Positions 18,340-25,986 of a stretch of DNA of 64,000 bases are shown in pieces. This DNA comes from Aldehydirespirator sp965221215 (GTDB lineage: Bacteria > Actinomycetota > Acidimicrobiia > Acidimicrobiales > Aldehydirespiratoraceae): the NCBI GenBank assembly GCA_965221215.1, contig OZ244872.1, forward strand, positions 744,001 through 808,000, written 5' to 3'. Numbering within the stretch: the first letter of the stretch is position 1; each line of letters opens with the position of its first letter. A program made the translations under genes and the position numbers. The notes below the pieces were generated by a model. That model had not been told where the DNA came from and did not search any database. It saw only the letters and a list, made by a program, of their open reading frames with translations.

Positions 18340-19520
18340 GCCATTACCCCGGCCGCGGTCAGCGCGCCGATGCGCTCGGGCGCGATCCCGTAGTCCGCCA
18401 GCGCCTCGGCCGCGCCCGCGCCCGGCGCCGGCGGTGGGCGGTGCACCGGAGCCGGCGCGTCGGGCAGGTGTACCGGCGACGCCACCGACCGCAGCGGGGC
18501 GCGGCCCGGGCGGGGCATCTCCACGATCATGGACGCCGTGTGCGGGTCCTTCAGCGCTTCGCCGAGGGTTCGTACCGGCGCGCATAGCACGTCCTGCGCC
18601 TCCAGCCGCTCGATCACCTCTGTTGAAGTGAACCCGCCGATCGCCGCGGCGATCAGGGCCTGGAGGCGGGGACGGTTGGCGGCCTGGTCGGCCATGGTGG
18701 CGAAGGCGGGGTCGGCCGAGAGGTCCTCGAGGTCCAGCGCCTCGCAGATGTCTCGCAGCGGGTTCGGCTTGAACGCCCCAACCAGCACGACCTCGCCGTC
18801 GGCCGCGGCGAAAGTGCCCACGAGGGGCATTCGCGCCCAGTTGAGGGCGTCGCGGCCCATCAGCGCCATGGTGGCCTCCAGGAGCTGCATGGCAAGGAGC
18901 GAGTCGTAGAGCGAGACCTCCACCCTCTGGCCCCGTCCGGTCCGGGTCCGCTGGAGCAGTGCCATCAGGATCCCCTGCACCATGTGCATGCCCGCGGTGT
19001 AGTCGGCCAGCGAGACGGGGTATATGGCGGTCGGGTGGTCCGGATCGGCCTTGTGTGACATCGCCCCGGTCAGGGCCTGGGCGAGTATGTCCTGGCCGCC
19101 CTTGCGGGCGTAGACCCCGCCGGTGCCGAATCCGGTGCCCTGGGCGTAGACGATGCCGGGATTGATCCCCGAGAGGCGCTCGTAGCCCAGGCCCAGCCGC
19201 TCCATCACCTCCGGCCGGTAGTTGTTGACCACCACGTCGGCCGCGGCGACGAGATCGTCGATCAGGGTCAGACCCCGGGGGTCGCGGACATCGACGACGA
19301 TGCTGCGCTTGTTGCGGTTCACGGCACCGAATGCCGGGTGCTCGGCACCGTCGGGGTCGTCGAGCGCCTGGCGGAAGATGTCGCCGCTGCCGGGGCGTTC
19401 GATCTTCAGCACGTCGGCGCCGTGGTCGGCCAGTAGCTGGGTGGCGACCGGGCCCATCAGGATCTGCGAGAAGTCCAGGACTCTGATCCCGGCCAGCGGT
19501 TGGGGAGCGGGACCGCTCAC
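18336..19520 (-). CDS. CaiB/BaiF family (class III) CoA-transferase
   Basis: Protein of 394 aa predicted to move CoA between an acyl-CoA donor and a carboxylic acid, activating the acid for breakdown. It opens with LAGIRVLDFSQILMGPVATQLLADHGADVLKIERPG, the family's N-terminal pattern. The likely catalytic Asp is Asp173 in SLADYTAGM, and NRNKRSI and VNNYRPEVMERLGLGY are also conserved. The start GTG at 19520 overlaps the oxidoreductase stop as GTGA, and the stop overlaps the hydratase start in the same way, so the three enzymes are translationally coupled. The substrate acid is unknown. Confidence 0.92.
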   Translation of the reverse strand: MSGPAPQPLAGIRVLDFSQILMGPVATQLLADHGADVLKIERPGSGDIFRQALDDPDGAEHPAFGAVNRNKRSIVVDVRDPRGLTLIDDLVAAADVVVNNYRPEVMERLGLGYERLSGINPGIVYAQGTGFGTGGVYARKGGQDILAQALTGAMSHKADPDHPTAIYPVSLADYTAGMHMVQGILMALLQRTRTGRGQRVEVSLYDSLLAMQLLEATMALMGRDALNWARMPLVGTFAAADGEVVLVGAFKPNPLRDICEALDLEDLSADPAFATMADQAANRPRLQALIAAAIGGFTSTEVIERLEAQDVLCAPVRTLGEALKDPHTASMIVEMPRPGRAPLRSVASPVHLPDAPAPVHRPPPAPGAGAAEALADYGIAPERIGALTAAGVMA

Positions 19521-20878
19521 GAGGCTGCCGCCAGTGTGCTGTCGGCCGGGCGCGCCCGCGGCGACGGGATGTCGCCCGGGTCGGCGCCCTGGCGGCGCAG
19601 GCGCCGCTGCACTGCGGCCACGTCTGCTTTGCGGACGGTGACGCCGGAGTCCAGGGCCTCGACCGCGGCCGTGCCCGCCGCCTCGCCCATCGACATGCAG
19701 GGCGGTATCTCCCTGGACAGCTTCTGGGCCTCGGAAGTCACCGAATAGTGCCGACCGGCCACGAGCAGCTGCTCCACGTGCTGCGGCAGCAGCGCCCGGT
19801 ACGGGGTGTAGTAGCCGCGGCCGCGGGCCACGCTGTCGGCGAAGTGCACGCGGTCCACCACGTCGTCCTTGGTCACGACGTACTCGCCCTCGATGAGGCG
19901 CGACTGCCGCACCCCGATCTGGGGCGCCACATCGATCACCACCGCGTTCTCGAAACCCGGATAGTGCTCGCGCACATAATCCAGGAGGCCGGCGATGCGC
20001 TGGCGCCCCTCGCGGTCGGCGGCGGTGAGATCCTCGACGCTCAACCCGTCGTAGCCGCTCATGTGCGGGCAGTTGCACCAAACCACGCCGGGCAGGGGCG
20101 TCTTCAGCCACCACTGGGCCCAGGAGCCGCCGAGGATGCGCCGAGCGGCGCGGTTCACTTTGTGGCACTCGGCGGGCTCGGAGTGCTCGAAGCGCTCGGC
20201 CGCTTCGGTGTCGATGTTCCCGAGACGGAAGACGGTGGTCACCATGTAGGAGCCCTCCACGAAGGGCGCGCCGGCACTGGCAGCCACGTCGGCGTCGCCG
20301 CTGGCATCGATCACGACATCGCCCAGAACGGCCTGGGGGCCGCTCTTGGTCTCGCAGACCACGCCTCTGATGGTGTCGCCCTCCATGACCGGCGTCGAGT
20401 ACCAGGAATGGAGCCGGACATCGACCCCGGCTTCCGCCACGAGGTCGTTGGAGACCCGCTTCCAGCCGTCGGGATCGAAGGCCACGGCGTAGACGATGGA
20501 CTTCCTGGGTCCCTTGGCGTAGAGGTCGAACAAGCCCCAGCGGGACCAGCGACGCCACATCTCGTCGCTGAGGATGCGGTCGCCGGGGGGCGGGTAGACG
20601 GCCAGTCCGAGCGCGTGCAGGCGCTCCACCATCTCCTGGGCGATGCCGCGCACGGTGATCTCGGTCGCGCCGTCGGCGAAGTCGTCGAGTACCAGGACCA
20701 TCCCTCCCGCGGCCAGGCCGCCCAGGTAGGCGTAGCGCTCCAGGAGGGTGACGCTCGCGCCTTGGCGCGCCGCCGAGACCGCTGCGGCCAGGCCCGCCGG
20801 CCCGCCCCCCACCACGACCACGTCGCTCCGGGTCGCCACGGGGGCTTCGACGGCCGGTCGGATGACGGGGGTGTCCAT
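19517..20878 (-). CDS. FAD-dependent oxidoreductase (FAD_oxidored type)
   Basis: Protein of 453 aa with an N-terminal FAD-binding Rossmann motif VVVVGGGPAGLAAAVSAARQG, a GG-rich second motif (YAYLGGLAAGGM), VVIDASGDADVAASAG, and near the C-terminus SREIPPCMSMGEAAGTAA, which closes the FAD site. It resembles the PF12831 family of flavin oxidoreductases common in carbohydrate and aromatic degradation clusters. The ATG at 20878 is 14 bp after the regulator's stop; an upstream in-frame start would overlap that gene. It is the first enzyme of the operon, and probably oxidises or dehydrogenates the imported compound. Confidence 0.85.
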   Translation of the reverse strand: MDTPVIRPAVEAPVATRSDVVVVGGGPAGLAAAVSAARQGASVTLLERYAYLGGLAAGGMVLVLDDFADGATEITVRGIAQEMVERLHALGLAVYPPPGDRILSDEMWRRWSRWGLFDLYAKGPRKSIVYAVAFDPDGWKRVSNDLVAEAGVDVRLHSWYSTPVMEGDTIRGVVCETKSGPQAVLGDVVIDASGDADVAASAGAPFVEGSYMVTTVFRLGNIDTEAAERFEHSEPAECHKVNRAARRILGGSWAQWWLKTPLPGVVWCNCPHMSGYDGLSVEDLTAADREGRQRIAGLLDYVREHYPGFENAVVIDVAPQIGVRQSRLIEGEYVVTKDDVVDRVHFADSVARGRGYYTPYRALLPQHVEQLLVAGRHYSVTSEAQKLSREIPPCMSMGEAAGTAAVEALDSGVTVRKADVAAVQRRLRRQGADPGDIPSPRARPADSTLAAAS

Positions 20879-20892
20879 TGCCGCTCGGCCCC

Positions 20893-21558
20893 TCAGAAGC
20901 TCGGCGGGGTCACCACCCACAGCGACACCGAGGTGACCTCACCGGGGTTCTCGTACCAGTGAGGGATCGTGGAACTGTAGGAGATCGAGTCGCCGGCCCT
21001 CAGCACGTAGTGGGCGCCGCCGACGTTCACGGCGTGGGTTCCCTCCAGGACGATTCCGAACTCCTCGCCCTCGTGCACGAACGGCGTGTCCTTGGTGGAG
21101 TACCCCGGTTCGGTGACGATCCGGATCGCCTCCAGGGCGCTGTCGAGCCGGGGGGTGAGCATCTCGGCCAGTACGAGTTCCTTGTCGCCCAGATTGAGGC
21201 GGCGGCGCTCCTCGCGCCGGACCACCGGCGAGGACATCTGTTCGCCGGCCACGAGCCGCGCCACCGGGATGCCGAGGGCGTGGGATACTTGCACGAGGGT
21301 GTTGAACGAGGGGTTGCCCTGTCCCCGCTCCACCTGCGAGAGCAGTCCGGCACTGACCCCCGAGGCTGAGGCGAGCTGCTCCAGGGTCCACTCCCGGAGC
21401 TTGCGCAGCCGCTTGATCTCCCTGCCGACCGTCTCCACGGTGAGTGGCGGCCGGTCCGCGCGGCCAAGTCTGGTCTCGACAGCGGGCGCGTGCCATGTCG
21501 ACGTGTCGTTGTGCGATGTTGAGTGCGAGTGAATCACCTTCACCAATTTACTGACCAC
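20893..21558 (-). CDS. XRE-family regulator with C-terminal cupin domain
   Basis: Protein of up to 221 aa. A helix-turn-helix (WTLEQLASASGVSAGLLSQVERG, about residues 56-78) is followed by a cupin sensor domain (FVHEGEEFGIVLEG ... LRAGDSISYSSTIPHWYENPG). Regulators of this kind (PuuR- or SutR-like) usually repress or activate neighbouring catabolic genes in response to a small ligand bound in the cupin. The start is uncertain: GTG at 21558 is furthest upstream, and several GTG codons follow before the HTH. It leads the enzyme operon and diverges from the GMC gene across a 41-bp gap that holds putative operator site B. Confidence 0.9.
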   Translation of the reverse strand: MVSKLVKVIHSHSTSHNDTSTWHAPAVETRLGRADRPPLTVETVGREIKRLRKLREWTLEQLASASGVSAGLLSQVERGQGNPSFNTLVQVSHALGIPVARLVAGEQMSSPVVRREERRRLNLGDKELVLAEMLTPRLDSALEAIRIVTEPGYSTKDTPFVHEGEEFGIVLEGTHAVNVGGAHYVLRAGDSISYSSTIPHWYENPGEVTSVSLWVVTPPSF

Positions 21559-21583
21559 CCAAAGTACGACCTGTTTTCACTAC

Positions 21584-21600
21584 AATATAGTATTTCAATA
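21584..21600 (+). promoter_or_regulatory. Putative operator, site B, at the divergent regulator/GMC promoter
   Basis: The sequence AATATAG-TAT-TTCAATA matches site A at 17494-17510 in all 14 fixed bases; the preceding TA is also shared. TATAGT within it (21586-21591) is a -10 candidate for the GMC gene, placing transcription start at or next to the ATG at 21600 (leaderless). On the minus strand TATATT could serve the regulator gene. Confidence 0.6.
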
Positions 21601-23231
21601 TGATGACGCAGCGGCGGCAGTCGGATGCTGTGATTGTCGGCGCGGGTGCCTCCGGCGCGGTCGCGGCCGCTCGCCTGGCCGCCGCCGGTTTCGAGGTGGT
21701 CTGTCTCGAACAGGGCGACTGGACGGGTCCGGCGGACTATATGAGCGACCGGCCGGAGGCCGAACTGGCGTGGGTCGAGCGCTGGAGCCCCGATCCGAAC
21801 GTCCGCCGGGGACCGGCCGACTATCCGCTGACCGGCGACGCCGACGTGCGCCCGGTCATGTACAACGGCGTCGGCGGGGGACTGGTCCAGTGGGCGGCCA
21901 TGTGGCAGCCGCTGCTCGCGTCGGACTTCAGGGTGCGGACCCTCGACGGCGTCTCCGACGACTGGCCGATCGGCTGGTCCGATCTAGCCGGGCCGTACGG
22001 TCGGGTGGCCCGGGAGATGTCGGTGTCGGGCCTGGGTGGCGACCCGGCCCTGCCGGAGTTGGACCCCTACCCCAACCCGCCCATCCCGATCGGCAGGATC
22101 GGGTTGGCCGCCGCCCGGGGCATGGACCACCTCGGCTGGCACTGGTGGCCCGGCGCCAATGCCATCGCATCGCGCCGCCACCGCTCGCTTCAGGCCTGCC
22201 AGCGGCGCGGCACCTGCATGCTGGGCTGCCCCGAGAACGCCAAGGCCACCCCGTCGCTCACCCACTGGCCGGCGGCGCTGGCCGCGGGCGCCCGGCTGGT
22301 GACGGGCGCCCGGGTGGCGCAGATTCCCCTCGACGAGCGAGGCCGGGCGCGGGGGGCGGTCTATGTGGACCGCGACGGGGTCGAGCGGCTGGAGCCGGCG
22401 CAGGTGGTGATCCTGGCCGCCAACGCCGTGGGAACGGCCCGGCTGCTGTTGCTGTCGGCGTCGCCGCGGTTCCCGGACGGCCTGGCCAACTCCTCGGGAC
22501 TGGTGGGGCGCCGACTCATGCAGCACCCCTACCGGACGGTGGCGGCCGTGTGTGAGGATCCTCTCGACAGCTGGCAGGGTCCTTGGGGTCAGAGCATCTA
22601 CTCGCTGGAGTTCGCCGAGACCCATCCCGACCGCGACTTTGTACGAGGCGCGAAGTGGATGGTCATGCCCCACGGCGGGCCGATGTTCGCGGTGGCGGAG
22701 TACCAGGAGGCGCACCGCCACGAGGGCTTCGAGACCTTGTGGGGTCCGTCCTTCCACCGGGCGGCCGCCGAGGTGTTCGGCCACGCCTTCACCTGGGGCA
22801 TTCAGGCGGAGGACCTGCCCGAGGACCACAACCGGGTGGTCCTCGATCCGGCGGTGTGCGACTCCTCGGGCCTGCCGGCGGCGCAGATCGAGTACACCGT
22901 GTCGGACAACACCCGGAGGATGCTCGACTTCAACGTGGCCCGCGCCGTCGAGGCAGCCGAGGCCGCGGGGGCGGTGTCCACCTATACGCGCGACATCTGG
23001 CCCACCGGTATCGGCCATGTCCTGGGCACCACCCGGATGGGCGACGATCCGCAGGGCTCGGTGGTGGACCGCTGGTGCCGCGCCCACGACGTGGCCAACC
23101 TCTACATGATCGACGGCGGCGTGTTCGTGACCGGCGGGTCGGCCAACCCGACGGCCACGATCATGGCCAACGCGCGCCGTGTCGTCGATCACATGATCGA
23201 GGCGCGGGCTTCACAGCAGGTGCCGGCATGA
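21600..23231 (+). CDS. GMC-type FAD dehydrogenase with Cys cluster
   Basis: Protein of 543 aa. It has the FAD-binding VIVGAGASGAVAAARLAAAGF at the N-terminus, an internal four-Cys segment (CQRRGTCMLGCPENAK, about residues 198-213), and at the C-terminus the catalytic His in GIGHVLGTTRMG and Asn in GSANPTATIMANARR. The Cys segment resembles that of the membrane dehydrogenase flavoproteins of the gluconate/sorbitol/FAD-glucose type, which pass electrons onward rather than to oxygen. It is followed by a coupled small subunit and a ferredoxin, an electron-transfer chain. An alcohol or polyol substrate is expected but not identified. Two adjacent ATGs (21600, 21603) are possible starts. Confidence 0.88.
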   Translation: MMTQRRQSDAVIVGAGASGAVAAARLAAAGFEVVCLEQGDWTGPADYMSDRPEAELAWVERWSPDPNVRRGPADYPLTGDADVRPVMYNGVGGGLVQWAAMWQPLLASDFRVRTLDGVSDDWPIGWSDLAGPYGRVAREMSVSGLGGDPALPELDPYPNPPIPIGRIGLAAARGMDHLGWHWWPGANAIASRRHRSLQACQRRGTCMLGCPENAKATPSLTHWPAALAAGARLVTGARVAQIPLDERGRARGAVYVDRDGVERLEPAQVVILAANAVGTARLLLLSASPRFPDGLANSSGLVGRRLMQHPYRTVAAVCEDPLDSWQGPWGQSIYSLEFAETHPDRDFVRGAKWMVMPHGGPMFAVAEYQEAHRHEGFETLWGPSFHRAAAEVFGHAFTWGIQAEDLPEDHNRVVLDPAVCDSSGLPAAQIEYTVSDNTRRMLDFNVARAVEAAEAAGAVSTYTRDIWPTGIGHVLGTTRMGDDPQGSVVDRWCRAHDVANLYMIDGGVFVTGGSANPTATIMANARRVVDHMIEARASQQVPA

Positions 23232-23647
23232 GCGGTCCCGCGCCGACGCCGGACCAGCGCCTGACGCTGGCGCGGTTGGCCGACGTCCTCGTGGCAGAGG
23301 GACTGGGCATGCCGGCCGCGTCGGCGGTCGGCGTGGCCGACGGGCTGCTGGACCGATGCCTCGACGCCGCTCCGGCGCTGGCCGAGCCGCTGCTGGCCCT
23401 GCTCGACGACGCGCCCGACGACGATCTCGAAGCCTTCGTGCGAGGGCTGGCGGCGCGGCGCCCCGACGACTTCGCCATCCTGACCACGACCGTTGTTGGT
23501 GCCTACTACCTCAGCGCCGAGGTGCGCCGGCTGATCGGCTACCCCGGCCAGCAGCCCAGCGCACTGTCGGCGGCGGCCGAGCCCGAGTACCTTGAAATGC
23601 TGGAGCGGGTCTACGACCGGCACCCCGGCTATCGGGAGTGTCCGTGA
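23228..23647 (+). CDS. Gluconate 2-dehydrogenase subunit 3-like small subunit
   Basis: Protein of 139 aa; the ATG overlaps the GMC stop by four bases (ATGA). After an Ala/Leu-rich helical first half it has AYYLSAEVRRLIGYPGQQP, a pattern typical of the small (gamma) partner of GMC-type membrane dehydrogenases. No Tat or Sec signal is visible, unlike many relatives, so the complex may be cytoplasmic. It presumably stabilises or helps assemble the flavoprotein. It is coupled to the ferredoxin gene by a GTGA overlap. Confidence 0.7.
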   Translation: MSGPAPTPDQRLTLARLADVLVAEGLGMPAASAVGVADGLLDRCLDAAPALAEPLLALLDDAPDDDLEAFVRGLAARRPDDFAILTTTVVGAYYLSAEVRRLIGYPGQQPSALSAAAEPEYLEMLERVYDRHPGYRECP

Positions 23648-23973
23648 CCTACGTGATCGGCCCCAGTTGCATCGATGTCAAGGATGCCGCCTGCATCGCC
23701 GAATGCCCGGTGGATTGCATCTACACGGGTGGCCGGATGCTGTACATCCATCCCGACGAATGCATCGACTGCGGGGCCTGCGAGCCGGTCTGCCCGGTCG
23801 AGGCGATCTATCCCGAGGCGTTCCTCCCAGCCGAGTACCAAGCATTCGCGGAGGTGAACGCGTCCTTCTTCGAGATCAGCGGGCTGCATTCGCCTGGTGG
23901 CGCGGCCCGCGTCGAGGCAGTCGAGGCAGACCACCCCGTCGTGACGGGGTGGTCTCGGCAATCGCCTTCCTAA
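23644..23973 (+). CDS. Seven-iron-type ferredoxin
   Basis: Protein of 109 aa closely resembling actinobacterial FdxA/FdxC. It opens MTYVIGPSCIDVKDAACIAECPVDCI and continues YIHPDECIDCGACEPVCPVEAI, giving cysteines for a [3Fe-4S] (or [4Fe-4S]) and a [4Fe-4S] cluster. It carries single electrons between redox partners. The GTG at 23644 overlaps the preceding stop (GTGA); an in-frame GTG two codons earlier is less likely. The gene ends with TAA directly at the boundary of an inverted element copy. Being the third coupled gene after the GMC pair, it is the likely electron acceptor for that dehydrogenase. Confidence 0.93.
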   Translation: MTYVIGPSCIDVKDAACIAECPVDCIYTGGRMLYIHPDECIDCGACEPVCPVEAIYPEAFLPAEYQAFAEVNASFFEISGLHSPGGAARVEAVEADHPVVTGWSRQSPS

Positions 23974-24108
23974 GAGGGCGCGAAAATAGGTGAGAGCCGG
24001 TCGCGTCGCAGCGGGGTCATTCCCGCTCTTGTTCGCTGCGCTCACGGGCTGCTCGGGCCACGGCCTCGCCCGCGTGGGCCGGAATTGCTCACCTATTCGC
24101 TCGGCCTC
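23974..24108 (-). repeat. Dispersed TIR element, copy 2 (135 bp, complete)
   Basis: Complete copy in minus orientation. The outer 21 bases at each end match as an inverted repeat at 17 of 21 positions (inner part AATAGGTGAG identical). The invariant core is at 24022-24045. Its right end begins directly after the ferredoxin TAA and its left end is bordered by TA at 24109-24110. It occupies half of the gap before the luciferase-like gene. Confidence 0.9.
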
Positions 24109-24253
24109 TAAAACAACCGCTGGAGGACGGGGTGGCGTGCCTTGGCGCCGTGTGGACCGTCCACTGCGGGCTCCCAGAGACTGACGCGCGGGCAGTGACG
24201 TAGTCCGCTGCCGCCGGTACCGTGGGGCCGCGAGTCGGCCGAAGGGAGTACAC

Positions 24254-25120
24254 ATGGCGGTGGATCGCGGGTGCTGGGCGGCCCCTGACGCGCTCAGCGG
24301 GGCCGATGCAGCAGCCTTCGCCAGGCGAGTCGAAGATCTCGGCTACTCCCAGCTCTGGGTGAACGAGACGTTCGGGCGCGACCCCTTCGCGCTGGCCGCC
24401 CATCTCGGAGCGGTCACCTCCACGCTTCCGCTGGCCGCCGGCATCGCCAACGTCTACAACCGGCATGCGGGCGTGATGAAGCAGGGGGCGTACACCGTCG
24501 CGGAGCAGACCGGCGGCCGGTTCACGCTGGGCCTCGGCGTGTCGAGCCCGGTGATCGTGAGCAAGATCCGCGGCATCCCCTACGACAAGCCGCTGTCGTT
24601 CATGCGGTCCTACCTCGACGCCATGGATCAGGCCCGCTACACCGCGGTGCCTCCCCCCGATGAGGTGCCGGTGGTGTTGGCCGCCCTCGGCCCCCGGATG
24701 CTCGAACTCGCCGCCGAGCGCACCGCCGGCGCCCACCCGTACAACACGACACCGGAGCACACCGCCTTCGCCCGCTCGGTGATGGGTCCCGACCCCCAGC
24801 TCTGCGTGGAGCAGAAGGTGATGCTCACCACCGATGCCGAACAGGCCCGGACCACCGGCGGCAAAGTCATGAAGTTCTACACCCGGGCGCCCGGCTACCG
24901 GGCCTGCTGGAAACGGCTCGGCTTCGACGATGGCGACATCGACGGGCTCTCGGACCGCTTCGTGGACGCCATGGTGGCCTGGGGCGGCGTCGACGCCATC
25001 GAGCGCCGCCTGGCCGAGCACGCCGACGCCGGGGCCACCCAGGTCTGCATCCAGGTGCTGCACCCCTCCGCCGGCTCCGCCGCCATCGACTACGACGCGC
25101 TGGCCGCCCTGGCCCCCTGA
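24254..25120 (+). CDS. LLM-class (probably F420-dependent) oxidoreductase
   Basis: Protein of 288 aa, a TIM-barrel luciferase-like monooxygenase-family enzyme. It has the N-terminal ADAAAFARRVEDLGYSQLWVNET, the substrate/cofactor-face segments AAGIANVYNRHAGVMKQGAYTVAEQTGGRFTLGLGVSS and VVLAALGPRMLELAAERTAGAHPYN, and a C-terminal GADATQ-like end (AGATQVCIQVLHP). The pattern fits F420-dependent subfamilies (TIGR03620-like) seen in Actinobacteria. A clear ribosome site GAAGGGAG precedes the ATG. It is transcribed alone; the reaction cannot be predicted. Confidence 0.85.
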   Translation: MAVDRGCWAAPDALSGADAAAFARRVEDLGYSQLWVNETFGRDPFALAAHLGAVTSTLPLAAGIANVYNRHAGVMKQGAYTVAEQTGGRFTLGLGVSSPVIVSKIRGIPYDKPLSFMRSYLDAMDQARYTAVPPPDEVPVVLAALGPRMLELAAERTAGAHPYNTTPEHTAFARSVMGPDPQLCVEQKVMLTTDAEQARTTGGKVMKFYTRAPGYRACWKRLGFDDGDIDGLSDRFVDAMVAWGGVDAIERRLAEHADAGATQVCIQVLHPSAGSAAIDYDALAALAP

Positions 25121-25180
25121 GAAGCCGAACTCTGGGGCGGCACAAGCCGTGGACCGCGCTGTTCAGTCGTTGGGTGATCT

Positions 25181-25192
25181 TGAAATATTTCA
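25181..25192. promoter_or_regulatory. AT-rich 12-bp perfect palindrome before comF
   Basis: TGAAATATTTCA is its own reverse complement and lies 37 bp before the comF start in otherwise GC-rich DNA. It may be a regulator site or part of a promoter; no known regulator is implied. Confidence 0.4.
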
Positions 25193-25228
25193 TTGTTTGT
25201 CGTGAAACTCAATGGCTAGCGTCTCGGC

Positions 25229-25873
25229 GTGCCGGAGGTGCGAATCGAGGGCGTGGATGCGCTGTGGGCGGGCTGGCGCCACGAGGGCGATGCGGCGGAT
25301 TTGGTGCGTGCCCTCAAGTACGGCCGGGTCACCGCCGCGGTGACGCCGATCGCCGACCGGATGGCTCTGGTCTTGGCCGAGGCGCGGGACGGCGCGGCGC
25401 GGGCTGGCGCGGTGCGCGAAGGTGAGACGAGGAGCGACGAGACGTGGGCCGAGGAAGCGCAGCGCGCGGGGCTGCTCACCTGGGTTCCGTGCAGCCCGAC
25501 CCGTCGTCGCCAGCGGGGCTTCGATCCCGCCGAGTTGCTGGCCCGGGCCCTGGCCCGCCGGCTGCGGATCCGGGCCCGCCGCCTGTTGCAGCGGCTCGAC
25601 GACGAGCCCCAGACGGCCCGCACCTTGCACGGGCGCCTGGCCGGCCCCAGGCTGGCGCCCACCCGCCGAGCACTCGCGGCGGGCCGCAGGCGTCGGGCCG
25701 GGCCGGTCCTGGTGGTCGACGACGTGTGCACCACCGGCTCGACGCTGCGGGCCGCAGCCGCCGCGCTCCGCGCCGGCGGTGCCGCAGCAGTAGTGGCTGC
25801 GGTGGCCACAGTGGCGCCCGCGGCGTCGGACGGCACCTCTACCATTGGGGCGCACCTGAGCTCACACCACTAG
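25229..25873 (+). CDS. ComF family phosphoribosyltransferase-like protein
   Basis: Protein of 214 aa. It has the PRPP-binding loop VLVVDDVCTTGSTL (about residues 160-173) and the upstream VPCSPTRRRQRGFDPAELLARAL that typify ComF/GntX proteins, which assist DNA uptake or act in nucleotide metabolism. The N-terminal four-Cys zinc domain of classical ComF is missing and only an AGWRHEGDAADLVRALKYGR segment precedes the core. The stop codon TAG (25871-25873) is formed at the junction with an element copy (TA plus its first G), so the C-terminus (TIGAHLSSHH) may be altered from its ancestor. It sits directly before hpf-secA, as in other Actinobacteria. Confidence 0.88.
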   Translation: MPEVRIEGVDALWAGWRHEGDAADLVRALKYGRVTAAVTPIADRMALVLAEARDGAARAGAVREGETRSDETWAEEAQRAGLLTWVPCSPTRRRQRGFDPAELLARALARRLRIRARRLLQRLDDEPQTARTLHGRLAGPRLAPTRRALAAGRRRRAGPVLVVDDVCTTGSTLRAAAAALRAGGAAAVVAAVATVAPAASDGTSTIGAHLSSHH

Positions 25874-25972
25874 AGGCCGAGCCGAAAGAAGCACGCCATG
25901 AGGACTTACATGAGGTCGAGCGAGGCCGTGGCCCGAGCGGCCCGTGAGCGCAGCGAACAAGAGCGGGACACC
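25873..25972 (+). repeat. Dispersed TIR element, copy 3 (right end lost)
   Basis: Begins at the last base of the comF stop codon with GAGGCCGAGC. The invariant core is at 25944-25967. The right terminal repeat is degenerate and runs into the ribosome site of hpf. The internal left part (25884-25915) differs from other copies. Confidence 0.8.
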
Positions 25973-25986
25973 TAAAGAGGTTGGAC

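Noticed and set aside
18340..18585. N-terminal extension of the enoyl-CoA hydratase
   Set aside because: It lies inside the CoA-transferase gene in another frame; the GTGA overlap gives the normal family start.
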